Below are positions 44,936-55,650 of a stretch of DNA of 64,000 nt, one piece after another (the first letter of the stretch is position 1; the number at the start of each line of letters is the position of its first letter). Below the pieces are notes generated by a model. That model was given only the letters and a program-made list of their open reading frames with translations, searched no databases and had not been told where the DNA came from. The position numbers and the translations under genes are program-made. The stretch lies in NCBI GenBank assembly GCA_903945175.1, contig CAJAUM010000025.1:1-64000 (forward strand), in the 5' to 3' direction. The DNA is from an uncultured Bacteroidales bacterium (GTDB lineage: Bacteria > Bacteroidota > Bacteroidia > Bacteroidales > FEN-979).

Positions 44936-47900
44936 ATGGATAAATTTATTCCTTTACACGAGGAAATATTCCTGAAGTCGGCAACAACACCCGAATCACG
45001 AGCAATAATTGATCAGAATGAGGGTATCAGTTTCAACAGTCTTGACCATTTTTCCTCCAAACTTGCCTGGCAGTTGCAGGAGTCGGGGATAGGACCGGGA
45101 TCTAAAGTTGGAATTTATTTACATCCTGATTTAAGCCTGGCTATTTCAATATTTGCCGTCCTCAAATCCGGGGCGGCTTATATCCCGCTCTCTCCCCATT
45201 TTCCTGAAGAGCGGATAAGGTTTATACTTCATGATGCAGCAGCAAAATTTGTTATTACCGATAAAACACTATCAAATGCGCTGGCTTCTGTGCATACCCC
45301 TTTGTTTATCCCGGATTGGCCAAGCCTAAAGCAACATGATGAAAGAAGAGTCTTAAAGCCAATCGATATCAATCCATCCGACCTGGCTTACATATTGTAT
45401 ACCTCTGGTTCTACGGGCAATCCGAAAGGAGTAATGATTGAACACAGAAACCTCAGCTATTACATCCACTGGTTTTGTCAGTCGGTTATATCTCAATCCA
45501 GGGTCGGGCTGCCATTGACATCGTCATTTATCTTTGCTGCCGCCGTCACACAATTTTATTCAACCCTCCTCTCAGGAAAAACGCTTCACATGCTGGATCC
45601 ATTTATGGTGCGTCAACCTGAAAAATTGTTAGAATGGTATGCTACACATCCTGAAATGGGCTTATACTGTGTGCCAACACTTTGGTCGGAAATTCTTCAT
45701 TATTTGGAGACAAGAAATGGAGCGGTCTCTGAAAATATGGCACCATCTTGTGTTTATCTTTCAGGAGAAGCCGTTACAGATGTTCTGCTTAAAAGATGCT
45801 TCAGGTTTTTCCCCAACTTACAACTCTGGAATCTTTATGGCCCTACGGAGGCAACAGCCAACCTTACCGCCACCCGCCTGTATCCTGAAAACCCTGTCAA
45901 TATTGGAAAACCGCTCGAAGGAACAAAAATATTCATCGTAGGCGATGACCTGGCTCTGGTCGATACCGGTGCTCCTGGCGAACTTTTAGCAAGCGGACCG
46001 GGCATTGCCCGGGGATATCTTAACCTGCCGGGACTTACCAGTAAAACCTTCTTTCCCATAACATTCAATGGAGGGGCTCCAATAGATGTATATCGAACCG
46101 GTGACCTGGTTAAGGAAGATGAATCGGGACTACTGATTTATCTCGGTCGCAAAGACCAGCAGGTTAAAATTCGCGGGTTCCGTATCGAACTTCCCGAAAT
46201 AGAACAAGCCCTGCTTGCCATACCCGAGGTGAAACATGCCATTTTAAAGGTTGTCGAAGACAGGCAAAATGGGAAAAGGCTGGCAGCCTACCTGGTATAC
46301 AAACGGGAGATAACCATCCCTGTTAATGAGCTGCGCAAACACCTGAGGCGCACTCTTCCCGATTTCATGGTGCCTGAGGTATTTGTAACCCTTGAGCATC
46401 TGCCACAACTCCCAAATGGAAAAATTGACCGCAAATTGCTGCCACTACCGGGAATTCAAAGACCCGATCTTGGATATCAGTTTATTTCCCCTGTAACTCC
46501 TGATGAAAAAAGGATGATCCGTGTTTGGGAAGAGGTGCTGGGAATAGAAGGTGTTGGACTGGAAGATAACTTCTTCGATCTTGGAGGCAATTCATTAAAG
46601 GCAAATGCAATCGTTGTTGAATTGAATGCTGCAACAGGCGTTTCCATTCAGATTAAGAATATTTTCGATGCGCTCACTCCCGGAAGCCTGGTCAGGCATA
46701 TTGCCCTTACATCAGAGAACCAACAGACGGAGATGGTGTCGGATAGCAAACCTGCCTTTGTGCATACGACTTCGCATAAAAGCTATTCCCCGGAAGATGA
46801 ATTCCCCGGTGGCCTTCCACCGGGATTATCTGAAAATCAGAAAGCCCTTTGGTTTGTTCAGCATGCTTATCCAACTCTTTCAGCCTATAATATTCTTTAC
46901 AGTATTGCAATTACAGGTTCTTTAGATTTAAAGGCTCTTGAAAAGGCGCTCAGTCAAATTATTGATAAGTACCCAATACTGAAAACAAAGTTTCAGATAA
47001 AGAAAAATCAAAACAGGGAAGAGCATCAGGTTTTGAATGATAAACTTTTGGAGACATTCAATCCGCAACCTGAAAATTTGCCATTTTCTTCATCTCAGGC
47101 CCATGCCCATGCCAGCACTCAGGCAGCGCTCCCTTTTAACCTGGATCAAGAGCTCCCTTTTCGAATGATCCTGTACGAACTGGAGGATCATCAGTTTGTG
47201 CTTGCATTCATTGTGCACCATATTGTCTTTGATGGATCTTCATTTGAAATTTTTCTTAGGGAGCTTTCTTTCTTCTATGATCAGGAAAAATCGGGGTTTT
47301 TGTCAGGTCCCACAGTTCCGGCAGTGTCTTATAACCATTTTTGCGAAGAAGAGATGCATTACCTGAGCGGAATAAAATATTCGGAAGACAGGCAATACTG
47401 GCAACAGCAACTATTATCAGCCCCAACGCACTTTGAAATCCCTACTGATTTTACCCGGCCTGCAACCGTCACCTATGAAGGGGGACAAGTCAGGAGCATA
47501 ATTGATCCGATACTAAAATCAAAATTAAAAAAAATTAGTGATGATGTGGGTGCCAGTATGTTTATGACCTGCCTGGCTGCTTTTTCGATCCTCTTATATC
47601 GTCATACCGACCGTAAGGATTTTCTTGTTGGCATCCCTGTTGCGAACCGGGTAAAAAAAACCTTTGTATCTATGATGGGGTATCTTGTCAACACCATGCT
47701 TTTCAGGGCAAAGATCGATCCGGGTTTGTCGTTCATGGATTGGCTGGGATTGGTGCGGGAGCAGATCCTCGAAAATCTTCATCATTCCAGGTTTCCCTTC
47801 AGCCGGATGAGCGAAGTAATTAAAACCGAACGGATCCCGGGCATCAATCCGTTTTTTCAGGTGATGTTTGCATATCATGAAACAAATTGGGAGTTTTCAA

Positions 47901-50056
47901 CCCGGTCTGGTATAAACGGTATGGCTGGAGAAACGTTTTTCGGCTGTTCAAAATTCGATCTTTTTACCGAAATTTTCGACCGGAAAGAAGATACCGAAAT
48001 AGTTGTTACCTATTCATCGCAGCTTTACCATCCGGCAACAGTCGCGATACTGCTTGACCATTTTATTCAGTTACTTGAGCACCTCTGCATTTCTCCAGAA
48101 GCCAAAATGAATGAGCTAATCCTTCATTCACCTGCAGAGTATAACCGGATTGTGTACACATGGAATCAGAATGTCTTCACGCATGAGAATAAGGAAAATA
48201 TAGTCGACCTGATCGATCAGCAGATTGAAAGAACTCCCGACCTGCCGGCGCTGGTTTCACGGCATGAGGTTATTTCGTACAGGGAGATGGGGCACAAAAC
48301 GGATGTTATGGCATCTAACCTGCGTCGTCTTGGATTTAAAAATGGGATGACTGCCGGTATTCATATTGAAAATTCTCCGGTTATGGTTATGTGCATCATC
48401 GCTGTTTTTAAAGCAGGAGGCATTTACATTCCGATGGATCCCTATTACCCTCAGGAGCGTCTCCGTTATGTCATTGAAAAGACCAGGACACGGTTTCTGG
48501 TTGTTGACGATGACTGTGCGAACCGGAAACAGGAATTATCGGAACAGATCATACCGGTCAGTAAACTGCTGATCGAATCTGCAGATCACTTGCCTGCAGG
48601 AACATATGGTCATACAAATTCGGACGGTCTGGCATATATCATGTTCACATCTGGATCAACAGGTAATCCGAAAGGCGTGATGGTCGGTCACGATAGCTTG
48701 CGGAATCTTCTTGTCTGGATGAAGATGGAGATAAACCTTTCGCCGAAGGATACAGTTTTATCTACTGCATCCATCAATTTCGATATCTCTTTTATAGAGC
48801 TGTTTGCCCCATTGATCAGTGGCGCCAGGCTGGTGTTGGAAAAAAGAAGCGGGTTACAGGCTCCTGAAAAGATTGAAGCCATCCTGAATGAGATGAAGGT
48901 GAATATCATACAGTTTGTTCCCTCAGGGCTTAAAGCTTTGTGTGATGCTGGTACATTGCGGCGGGCTTCTCACCTGAGATGCATTATTTCAGGAGGTGAG
49001 AAGCTGTCGAAAATCCTGCAGGAGCAGATTTTCGGAGAATTTGATGGCGAGTTGATAAATTCGTATGGTCCAACAGAAGCTACTGTTTATGTGACATGCT
49101 GGCATTGCCTTCGCGACAATCCACTCAGGACTGTGCCCATTGGCACGCCTATTTTCAATGCATCCATGTATATTTTGAATGAAAACCTGGAGCCGGCTCC
49201 AATCGGGATAACCGGTGAAATTTATATCGGAGGCGATGTTCTTGCAGATGGGTATTTTGAAGACCCGGAACAAACATCTTCCCGGTTTCTTGCCAATCCA
49301 TTCATTCAAGGCACAGGGAACAGGATATATAAAACAGGCGACTTAGGCAGGTTTCTGCACAATGGTTCTGTGGAAATTCTTGGCAGAAGTGACCATCAGG
49401 TGAAAGTTCGCGGTTTCCGGATTGAACTTGGCGAAGTTGAATCGGTTATACAGCGTTTTCCCGGGGTCAGACATGTATCGGTTCAAGTGAGTGATAAAAC
49501 AGCAGAAGATGTCAGGCTTTCTGCATACCTGATTCCTGAACCCGGATCAACAATTAATAAGAATGAATTAAGGGATTTTTTGCGTCTTCATCTTCCGGTT
49601 TACATGATTCCCGGGCATTTTATGATTTTACCTAAGTTTCCATCGCTGCCCAATGGGAAGTTGGATACTAAGTCATTGGTCAGTCTTCGGCCGCATGCTC
49701 CTAAAATTCCCGAATTCATTCACCATCAAATGAACGAGACGGAGGTTTCACTTTCAGCCATTTGGAATGAGATCCTTGATCATGATTCATTCACCATGAA
49801 GGATAATTTTTTTGAAGCAGGGGGTCATTCTCTGCTTTTGGTGAGGATGAAAGAGCTCATCGCTGAAAAATTGAATGCGGAAGTCAGCATTGTCGATCTT
49901 TTCCATTATCCCTCGATCTCAAGTCTTGCTGCTTTTCTGAGAAAGGATAAGCCTGAAAACCCCATTTCCGATATTGCTAAACGCGTTGCTATGCGGAACA
50001 GGAATATCAAGCAACAGATCATTAAACGAATCTTCCCGGATAAAAATCAATTCTAA
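44936..50056 (+). CDS. Non-ribosomal peptide synthetase, A-T-C-A-T
   Basis: First assembly-line protein, 1706 residues. A1 (about 20-510): YTSGSTGNPKG with Thr156; A10 NGKIDRK. T1: DLGGNSL with Ser553. C (about 590-1030): HHIVFDG, His761/762. A2 (about 1060-1570): FTSGSTGNPKG with Thr1238, NGKLDTK. T2: EAGGHSL with Ser1632. By-eye specificity residues are A1 = A-A-T-C-Y-S-L-A-N-K and A2 = D-I-I-Q-I-G-S-V-Y-K. A1 lacks the Asp that normally binds an alpha-amino group, so it may load a non-amino acid starter; A2 looks like an amino-acid domain. There is no thioesterase, so the chain passes to the PKS. ATG 44936 was chosen over a longer frame that overlaps the TolC gene. Confidence 0.92.
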   Translation: MDKFIPLHEEIFLKSATTPESRAIIDQNEGISFNSLDHFSSKLAWQLQESGIGPGSKVGIYLHPDLSLAISIFAVLKSGAAYIPLSPHFPEERIRFILHDAAAKFVITDKTLSNALASVHTPLFIPDWPSLKQHDERRVLKPIDINPSDLAYILYTSGSTGNPKGVMIEHRNLSYYIHWFCQSVISQSRVGLPLTSSFIFAAAVTQFYSTLLSGKTLHMLDPFMVRQPEKLLEWYATHPEMGLYCVPTLWSEILHYLETRNGAVSENMAPSCVYLSGEAVTDVLLKRCFRFFPNLQLWNLYGPTEATANLTATRLYPENPVNIGKPLEGTKIFIVGDDLALVDTGAPGELLASGPGIARGYLNLPGLTSKTFFPITFNGGAPIDVYRTGDLVKEDESGLLIYLGRKDQQVKIRGFRIELPEIEQALLAIPEVKHAILKVVEDRQNGKRLAAYLVYKREITIPVNELRKHLRRTLPDFMVPEVFVTLEHLPQLPNGKIDRKLLPLPGIQRPDLGYQFISPVTPDEKRMIRVWEEVLGIEGVGLEDNFFDLGGNSLKANAIVVELNAATGVSIQIKNIFDALTPGSLVRHIALTSENQQTEMVSDSKPAFVHTTSHKSYSPEDEFPGGLPPGLSENQKALWFVQHAYPTLSAYNILYSIAITGSLDLKALEKALSQIIDKYPILKTKFQIKKNQNREEHQVLNDKLLETFNPQPENLPFSSSQAHAHASTQAALPFNLDQELPFRMILYELEDHQFVLAFIVHHIVFDGSSFEIFLRELSFFYDQEKSGFLSGPTVPAVSYNHFCEEEMHYLSGIKYSEDRQYWQQQLLSAPTHFEIPTDFTRPATVTYEGGQVRSIIDPILKSKLKKISDDVGASMFMTCLAAFSILLYRHTDRKDFLVGIPVANRVKKTFVSMMGYLVNTMLFRAKIDPGLSFMDWLGLVREQILENLHHSRFPFSRMSEVIKTERIPGINPFFQVMFAYHETNWEFSTRSGINGMAGETFFGCSKFDLFTEIFDRKEDTEIVVTYSSQLYHPATVAILLDHFIQLLEHLCISPEAKMNELILHSPAEYNRIVYTWNQNVFTHENKENIVDLIDQQIERTPDLPALVSRHEVISYREMGHKTDVMASNLRRLGFKNGMTAGIHIENSPVMVMCIIAVFKAGGIYIPMDPYYPQERLRYVIEKTRTRFLVVDDDCANRKQELSEQIIPVSKLLIESADHLPAGTYGHTNSDGLAYIMFTSGSTGNPKGVMVGHDSLRNLLVWMKMEINLSPKDTVLSTASINFDISFIELFAPLISGARLVLEKRSGLQAPEKIEAILNEMKVNIIQFVPSGLKALCDAGTLRRASHLRCIISGGEKLSKILQEQIFGEFDGELINSYGPTEATVYVTCWHCLRDNPLRTVPIGTPIFNASMYILNENLEPAPIGITGEIYIGGDVLADGYFEDPEQTSSRFLANPFIQGTGNRIYKTGDLGRFLHNGSVEILGRSDHQVKVRGFRIELGEVESVIQRFPGVRHVSVQVSDKTAEDVRLSAYLIPEPGSTINKNELRDFLRLHLPVYMIPGHFMILPKFPSLPNGKLDTKSLVSLRPHAPKIPEFIHHQMNETEVSLSAIWNEILDHDSFTMKDNFFEAGGHSLLLVRMKELIAEKLNAEVSIVDLFHYPSISSLAAFLRKDKPENPISDIAKRVAMRNRNIKQQIIKRIFPDKNQF

Positions 50057-50067
50057 AAACCACACTC

Positions 50068-53000
50068 ATGCAATCTGATGAAGGAAAAAATTTTGAAGGT
50101 AAAATTGCGATCATCGGCATGGCCTGCCGCCTGCCTGGTGCAAGAAATATATATGAATACTGGAAGAACCTTCTTGACGGGGTTGAAACGATGAGCACCT
50201 TTTCCGATAAGGAACTCCTGGCAGCGGGTGTAGATCCCTCGGTATTCAGACAGCCAAATTATATCAGAAATCGAGGTATTATTGATGGAGCTGAATATTT
50301 CGATGCGGAATTTTTTGGGTATACCCCCCGCGAAGCCGAGTTGATGGACCCCCAGCAAAGGGTATTCCTCGAATGCTCCTGGCATGCCCTCGAAGATGCA
50401 GGCTGCGATCCCTATCACACAAAGGAAAGGATTGGTGTTTTCGGAGGCACAGGGACACCGCTTCACCTGGTCGAAACGATGGCAAACCCCTGGGTCCGCA
50501 AGAATGCGAGTGGAGCATCCATTGTTACAAGCAATGACAAGGATTATGTCACGACAAGGGTCTCGTACAAACTGAATCTGACTGGTCCCAGCTTCGATGT
50601 GCAAAGCGCCTGTTCAACCTCCCTTGTTGCCATTGTTACAGGGATCAACAGCCTGATAAGCTATCAGAGCGATCTGATCATTGCAGGTGGAGCAACGATC
50701 GAACTGCCCGAACGGCATGGTTATCTTTACCAGGCTGGCGGTATGGAATCGGCCGACGGGCATTGCAGAACCTTTGACAAGGATGCCAACGGAACTGTTT
50801 TCAGCCGGGGTTGCGGAGTGATAGTACTCAAGCGACTGGAGGATGCATTGCACGATCGCAATCATATTTATGCCGTTATCCTTGGAGGTGCCGTAAATAA
50901 CGATGGCAACAAAAAAGTAGGATACACTGCGCCTTCGGTTGAAGGCCAGGTCGAAGTCATTACAGAAGCCCTTGCCTTGTCGGATATCTCTGCAGATACG
51001 ATAACGTATGTTGAGGCTCATGGTACAGCAACTCCGATCGGAGACCCCATCGAAGTGACTTCACTTTCTGAGTCGTTCAGGAAGCATTCTGCAAGAAAAC
51101 AATTTTGTGCCATCGGATCGGTCAAAACCAACATAGGGCATACCGACATTGCCTCTGGGGCAGCAAGCATCATCAAAACTGCGCTATGCCTTAAGAGCAG
51201 AAAGATCCCTGCTTCCTTGCATTTTAATGAGGCAAACCCGAAGATCGATTTTCAGAACAGTCCGTTTTTTGTCAATACGGAACTCAGGGACTGGCTGCCG
51301 CAAAATGGCACACCACTGCGTGCCCTGGTGAATGCATTTGGTGTGGGCGGCACCAATGCCTGTATTATTCTTGAAGAGGCTCCGGTGGCCCGCATGGAGG
51401 CAGATGACCTTCCCTGCGATTTGCTGCTTGTTTCCGGCCGCAGTCAAAATGCAGTGAATGCAGCCCAGTCGGAAATCAAAGCTTTTCTTGAAGCATTTCC
51501 AGAGGCAGATCCACACGCCATTGCCTACACTTCTCGTTATGGCAGGCATCCGTTCCTTAACAGAACAGCCATACCATTCAGGAACAGGGAAGATTTGCTC
51601 GCAGCGCTGGGAACAAAAACGGCCACATCGATAAAATCACCTGAGAAAAAACCCCTGGTGTTTATGTTCCCCGGACAAGGAAATCAGTATATCAAGATGG
51701 GACTGCCTTTATATGAAACCCAGGAAGTATTCAAACAGACGATTGATGAATGTTCTGAAATCCTGAAAGAGGAATTGGGTTTCGACATCCGCACTATACT
51801 CTTCCCTTCCCCTGCCGATGAAGTAGAGGCTTCTATTAAAATCAACGAAACGTATATTACACAACCCGCTCTTTTCATGGTCAGCTATGCACAGGCGAAG
51901 TTGCTGATGTCGCTGGGCCTTCAGCCCGACATGCTGATTGGCCATAGCGTGGGTGAATATGTTGCCGCGGCCATCTCTGGGGTGTTTTCACTGAAGGATG
52001 CATTGAAAGCCGTTGCCCGCAGGGGGCGGCTGGTTCAGGATCTTCCAGGGGGAGCCATGCTAGCCATTCTGCTTACCGAAGAACAACTGTCGCCATTACT
52101 CCCGGAAGGCCTTGAGATAGCTGTTGTGAACAGCCCGGGATTATGCGTTGTGTCAGGCCCGGTTGAGCTGATCGACCGTTTTGCCGATCAGATGAATAAA
52201 ACGAGAACCTTCAATAAAAAGATTCCGACTTCGCATGCCTTCCATTCGGCTATGATGGACCCGGCTTTGCCTGCCTTCGCCGAGTTTTTCAAAGAAATCT
52301 CCCTCTCTGCGCCAACGATTCCGATTGCCTCAACGGTAACCGGACAATGGTTAAGCGCCGGAGAATCGACCAATCCCGATTTCTGGGTGAAGCATGTCAG
52401 AAAAACAGTGCGGTTTGCTGATGCCGCTAAGCTATGCATTGATGCAGCTCCATCTATTTTCATAGAGTCAGGTCCGGGACAATCCCTCGAATCGGCCGTC
52501 AAACGACAGCTTACAAAGGAAAGTCCGCACGGGGTCTTCAGCACCATCCCTTCATTGGATACCAAAGCAGATCCCCTGATTTATTATTATTCGGCGTTGG
52601 GCCAACTCTGGGGTCTGGGTGATTATTTTAACTGGGAGTTGTTTGACTCAGGTAAAAGGCAGATGATCTCATACCCGGGCTATCCCTTCGAACGTAAACC
52701 CTATAGCATTGATTTCTCGCGCAAAGATAACTCCAAGACCAAATCTGAAATTAAAAAGAAACCCGACATCCTCCAGTGGTTCTACATTCCCGGCTGGAAG
52801 AGAACTGCCCCTCCTCAATGGATTCCTGCCAACGGTATGGCTGCTGCGGAACAAACTTCTGAAAAAACCTGCTGGCTGCTGTTTACTGATGAATCGGGCC
52901 TTTGTGACAGAATCGCGGAAGAACTGCAATCGGAAACCATTCCTTTTTTCAAGGTAAGAAAAGGAAAGGACTTTGAAAAGCTGGAAGATGGCTTTGCTCT

Positions 53001-55650
53001 GGATCATCTCAGAAAGGAACAGTTTGTCAGGCTGATCAAAACACTGAAAACCGCGAATTGGAACCCGGGCCATATCATTTATGCCTGGAATTACGGAAGC
53101 CCGCCGTCAGCGGGACATCTCAGCCCGGACCTTGCAGAACAGCTGACCGCCGATCATTTTTTCGCTCCCTTGTACCTTGAACAGGCATTGATCAGTGAAG
53201 GCTTTGTAAAAAACCAGTTTCTGCTGTTTGTCGTAAACGACCTGTTTGATGTGACGGGGGAAGAAGTTTTGGCTCCTGAGAAAGCGCTTGCGATCGGACC
53301 AGCCCGTGTGATCGGGCAGGAACATCCGGGGATCATCTCCAGGCTAGTTGATTTGCCGTTTGCCTCCGGTTCCCGGCTCAGGGAACTAAGCGCTTCTTTA
53401 ATCAATGAATGTCGCCTGTCGGCAGATGAGAATATCGTGGCCTACAGGAATGGGGCCCGCTGGATTGAAGACTATACCGCCATCCTGCCTGAAGACAGCG
53501 GTTCTCCGGATCCCGCCCTGGTTGTGAACGGAGTTTATCTGATTACAGGCGGTGTTAGCGGAATAGGAATGGAACTTGCCAAATTCATAGCCAGGTCGGT
53601 AAAAGCGACCCTTGTCCTTACGCACCGTTCTCCCCTCCCTCCGCGCGAAGAATGGCAGAACATTGCACATCATGAGGCAAACGACGATGCCAGTGCGCGT
53701 CGCATCAGGGATATACTGGAGCTTGAATCCCTTGGAGCCACGGTGGTCCTTGGTAGGCTTGATGCCTCCGACTATGAGGGGACAAGGGATCTTGTAGAGA
53801 AGGTCGAAAATGAGTACGGAGCGGTGAGGGGTGTGCTGCATTCAGCAGGAATGCCAGGTGCAGGGGTTATTGCCCTGAAGGAGAAGGAGCAGGCCGACCT
53901 GGTGCTGAAGTCAAAAGTGCACGGAACCCTCATCCTTCATGACATCTTCAGGGAACGGAAACTCGACTTCTTTTTTCTGTTTTCCTCGGTTTCCTCCATT
54001 TTTGGGGAAGCTGCAAGGATCGATTATTGCGGTTCTAATTCATTCATGGATGCTTTCGCCAATTACCGCAAACGGCTCAATGGTGACGGCACCATGTCGA
54101 TAAACTGGGGCTCCTGGGGCGTTGTCGGCATGGCCGCAAACTGGGAAAAATCAAAAGCTGAAAAAAAACAGCTTTTACAATCGGGAAAAACCATTACCCC
54201 CAAGGAGACAAGGAATGGCATCAGACTGCAATTCCAAACATCGGAAAATGATCAGGAGATCTACATCATTGACCTTGATCCTGAACGCGACTGGCTGCTG
54301 GGGTCACATCGCCTGTCGGGGAAGGCGGCATTCATAGGGATTGCAACACTGGAGATACTAAATGAATTTGTTAAGATCAAAAATACAAACGGAAGACCAG
54401 AAGTGAGTTCTCTCTCCTTTGTAACTCCACTCATTTTTGATCCTGAAATCAGCCGTAAAATCAGGTTGCTGGTAAAATCATCTGAAAAATTCATGTCATT
54501 CAGGATCAGTAGTAAAGAAGATAAAGGTGGATCATCAAGAGATGTTTGGATGGACCATGTGAAAGGGGAATTTAAAATTGCAATGGATCCCCACTCTGAA
54601 ATCATTGACATACAGGATATTTCAAAAAAAATCGGTGGTACAACGGATAAAACACCTCATTTTCTTGAATTGTTAAACGAAGAAGGCCGCCCAGTTCTGA
54701 AGTATGACAATCGATGGGATTGCAAAGTATCAAACCAGTATAACGGGAAGGAGTTTTTGATTGGAATTAAGCTCAGGGATGAGTTTCTGGATGACCTGAA
54801 TTTTTTCTCATTCCATCCCGCCATGTTGGATGTAGCGACCTCTTGTTCCATTCCATTGATTGAAAAGAAGTTGTTTCTTCCATTCGCCTATAAGGATATC
54901 GCTGTTTATGAACCTCTCCCTGCCCAATTTTGGTGCTATACTAAGCTTAGCGATGACTGGAAACCCGGTAATGAAGAGATGAAATTTACTGTCAGGCTTA
55001 TAGATTCCGAGAACCGTCTTCTTGTAAGTTTCGGACAGGTTTCGTTCAAGCGGTTGATGCAGAATCTCGGCGGATACTCAAATTCAGAATTTAAAGAGCG
55101 TGTTGGCACACCCTCCTCTGAGACCAGCTCCGTTTTTGCCGGCAAGAACGATATTTTGCCTGAAGAGGGAGTTAAAGTATTTGAACACTTTCTAACGTTC
55201 AATGAGTTCCCTCAGGTTGTTGTCAGCACGACCGATCTGAACCAGGACATCATTGAAGAAAGACCTTCATATAAGAAACGTGAGAAGCAGGAAAAAGAGG
55301 AGGAACAGGACGAAAAAGCATCTTCCTATGAACGGCCGGCTTTGTCGACCCCTTTCGAACCTCCTTCAAACGAGATCGAATCGGCTGTGGCAGGCATCTG
55401 GAAAGGAATTCTGGGTATTGACAAAATCGGGATCAATGACACGTTCATGGAGCTAGGAGGGAATTCGCTGCTGGCGATACAAACCATTTCAAATATTGCC
55501 GATGAGTTTGATCTTGAGCTCCAGCCAAATGTATTCTTTGAGAACCCCACGGTGAGAGGCTTATCTGAAAAGATTGTCGGGATGATCATTGCAGCTAAGG
55601 GATCAGATGAAATAGAAGCCATGTTGAAGGAGATCGAGAATGAACAATGA
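50068..55650 (+). CDS. Type I polyketide synthase, KS-AT-KR-DH-ACP
   Basis: One modular PKS module of 1860 residues that extends the NRPS-bound chain by two carbons. KS: SACSTS (Cys182), EAHGTAT (His318), NIGH (His358). AT: GHSVGE (Ser627) with HAFH at 723, the malonyl-CoA type. The KR structural half begins near 910; NADPH site ITGGVSGIG near 1159, Tyr1320 and Asn1324. A dehydratase-like domain follows the KR, with HRLSG (His1414; the HxxxGxxxxP proline is Ile) and HPAMLD (Asp1588). ACP: ELGGNSL, Ser1800. DH after KR is the reverse of the usual order. No ER is built in; the next gene supplies one, overlapping by 11 bp. Confidence 0.92.
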   Translation: MQSDEGKNFEGKIAIIGMACRLPGARNIYEYWKNLLDGVETMSTFSDKELLAAGVDPSVFRQPNYIRNRGIIDGAEYFDAEFFGYTPREAELMDPQQRVFLECSWHALEDAGCDPYHTKERIGVFGGTGTPLHLVETMANPWVRKNASGASIVTSNDKDYVTTRVSYKLNLTGPSFDVQSACSTSLVAIVTGINSLISYQSDLIIAGGATIELPERHGYLYQAGGMESADGHCRTFDKDANGTVFSRGCGVIVLKRLEDALHDRNHIYAVILGGAVNNDGNKKVGYTAPSVEGQVEVITEALALSDISADTITYVEAHGTATPIGDPIEVTSLSESFRKHSARKQFCAIGSVKTNIGHTDIASGAASIIKTALCLKSRKIPASLHFNEANPKIDFQNSPFFVNTELRDWLPQNGTPLRALVNAFGVGGTNACIILEEAPVARMEADDLPCDLLLVSGRSQNAVNAAQSEIKAFLEAFPEADPHAIAYTSRYGRHPFLNRTAIPFRNREDLLAALGTKTATSIKSPEKKPLVFMFPGQGNQYIKMGLPLYETQEVFKQTIDECSEILKEELGFDIRTILFPSPADEVEASIKINETYITQPALFMVSYAQAKLLMSLGLQPDMLIGHSVGEYVAAAISGVFSLKDALKAVARRGRLVQDLPGGAMLAILLTEEQLSPLLPEGLEIAVVNSPGLCVVSGPVELIDRFADQMNKTRTFNKKIPTSHAFHSAMMDPALPAFAEFFKEISLSAPTIPIASTVTGQWLSAGESTNPDFWVKHVRKTVRFADAAKLCIDAAPSIFIESGPGQSLESAVKRQLTKESPHGVFSTIPSLDTKADPLIYYYSALGQLWGLGDYFNWELFDSGKRQMISYPGYPFERKPYSIDFSRKDNSKTKSEIKKKPDILQWFYIPGWKRTAPPQWIPANGMAAAEQTSEKTCWLLFTDESGLCDRIAEELQSETIPFFKVRKGKDFEKLEDGFALDHLRKEQFVRLIKTLKTANWNPGHIIYAWNYGSPPSAGHLSPDLAEQLTADHFFAPLYLEQALISEGFVKNQFLLFVVNDLFDVTGEEVLAPEKALAIGPARVIGQEHPGIISRLVDLPFASGSRLRELSASLINECRLSADENIVAYRNGARWIEDYTAILPEDSGSPDPALVVNGVYLITGGVSGIGMELAKFIARSVKATLVLTHRSPLPPREEWQNIAHHEANDDASARRIRDILELESLGATVVLGRLDASDYEGTRDLVEKVENEYGAVRGVLHSAGMPGAGVIALKEKEQADLVLKSKVHGTLILHDIFRERKLDFFFLFSSVSSIFGEAARIDYCGSNSFMDAFANYRKRLNGDGTMSINWGSWGVVGMAANWEKSKAEKKQLLQSGKTITPKETRNGIRLQFQTSENDQEIYIIDLDPERDWLLGSHRLSGKAAFIGIATLEILNEFVKIKNTNGRPEVSSLSFVTPLIFDPEISRKIRLLVKSSEKFMSFRISSKEDKGGSSRDVWMDHVKGEFKIAMDPHSEIIDIQDISKKIGGTTDKTPHFLELLNEEGRPVLKYDNRWDCKVSNQYNGKEFLIGIKLRDEFLDDLNFFSFHPAMLDVATSCSIPLIEKKLFLPFAYKDIAVYEPLPAQFWCYTKLSDDWKPGNEEMKFTVRLIDSENRLLVSFGQVSFKRLMQNLGGYSNSEFKERVGTPSSETSSVFAGKNDILPEEGVKVFEHFLTFNEFPQVVVSTTDLNQDIIEERPSYKKREKQEKEEEQDEKASSYERPALSTPFEPPSNEIESAVAGIWKGILGIDKIGINDTFMELGGNSLLAIQTISNIADEFDLELQPNVFFENPTVRGLSEKIVGMIIAAKGSDEIEAMLKEIENEQ

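Noticed and set aside
45400-49900. Firm substrate prediction for the second adenylation domain
   Set aside because: The eye-read code DIIQIGSVYK resembles some glycine-type codes only in part; without a model the residue cannot be named.
50053-50604. 183-codon open frame on the minus strand
   Set aside because: Antisense to the start of the PKS ketosynthase domain; no domain features, rich in Cys/His/Arg as typical of shadow frames.
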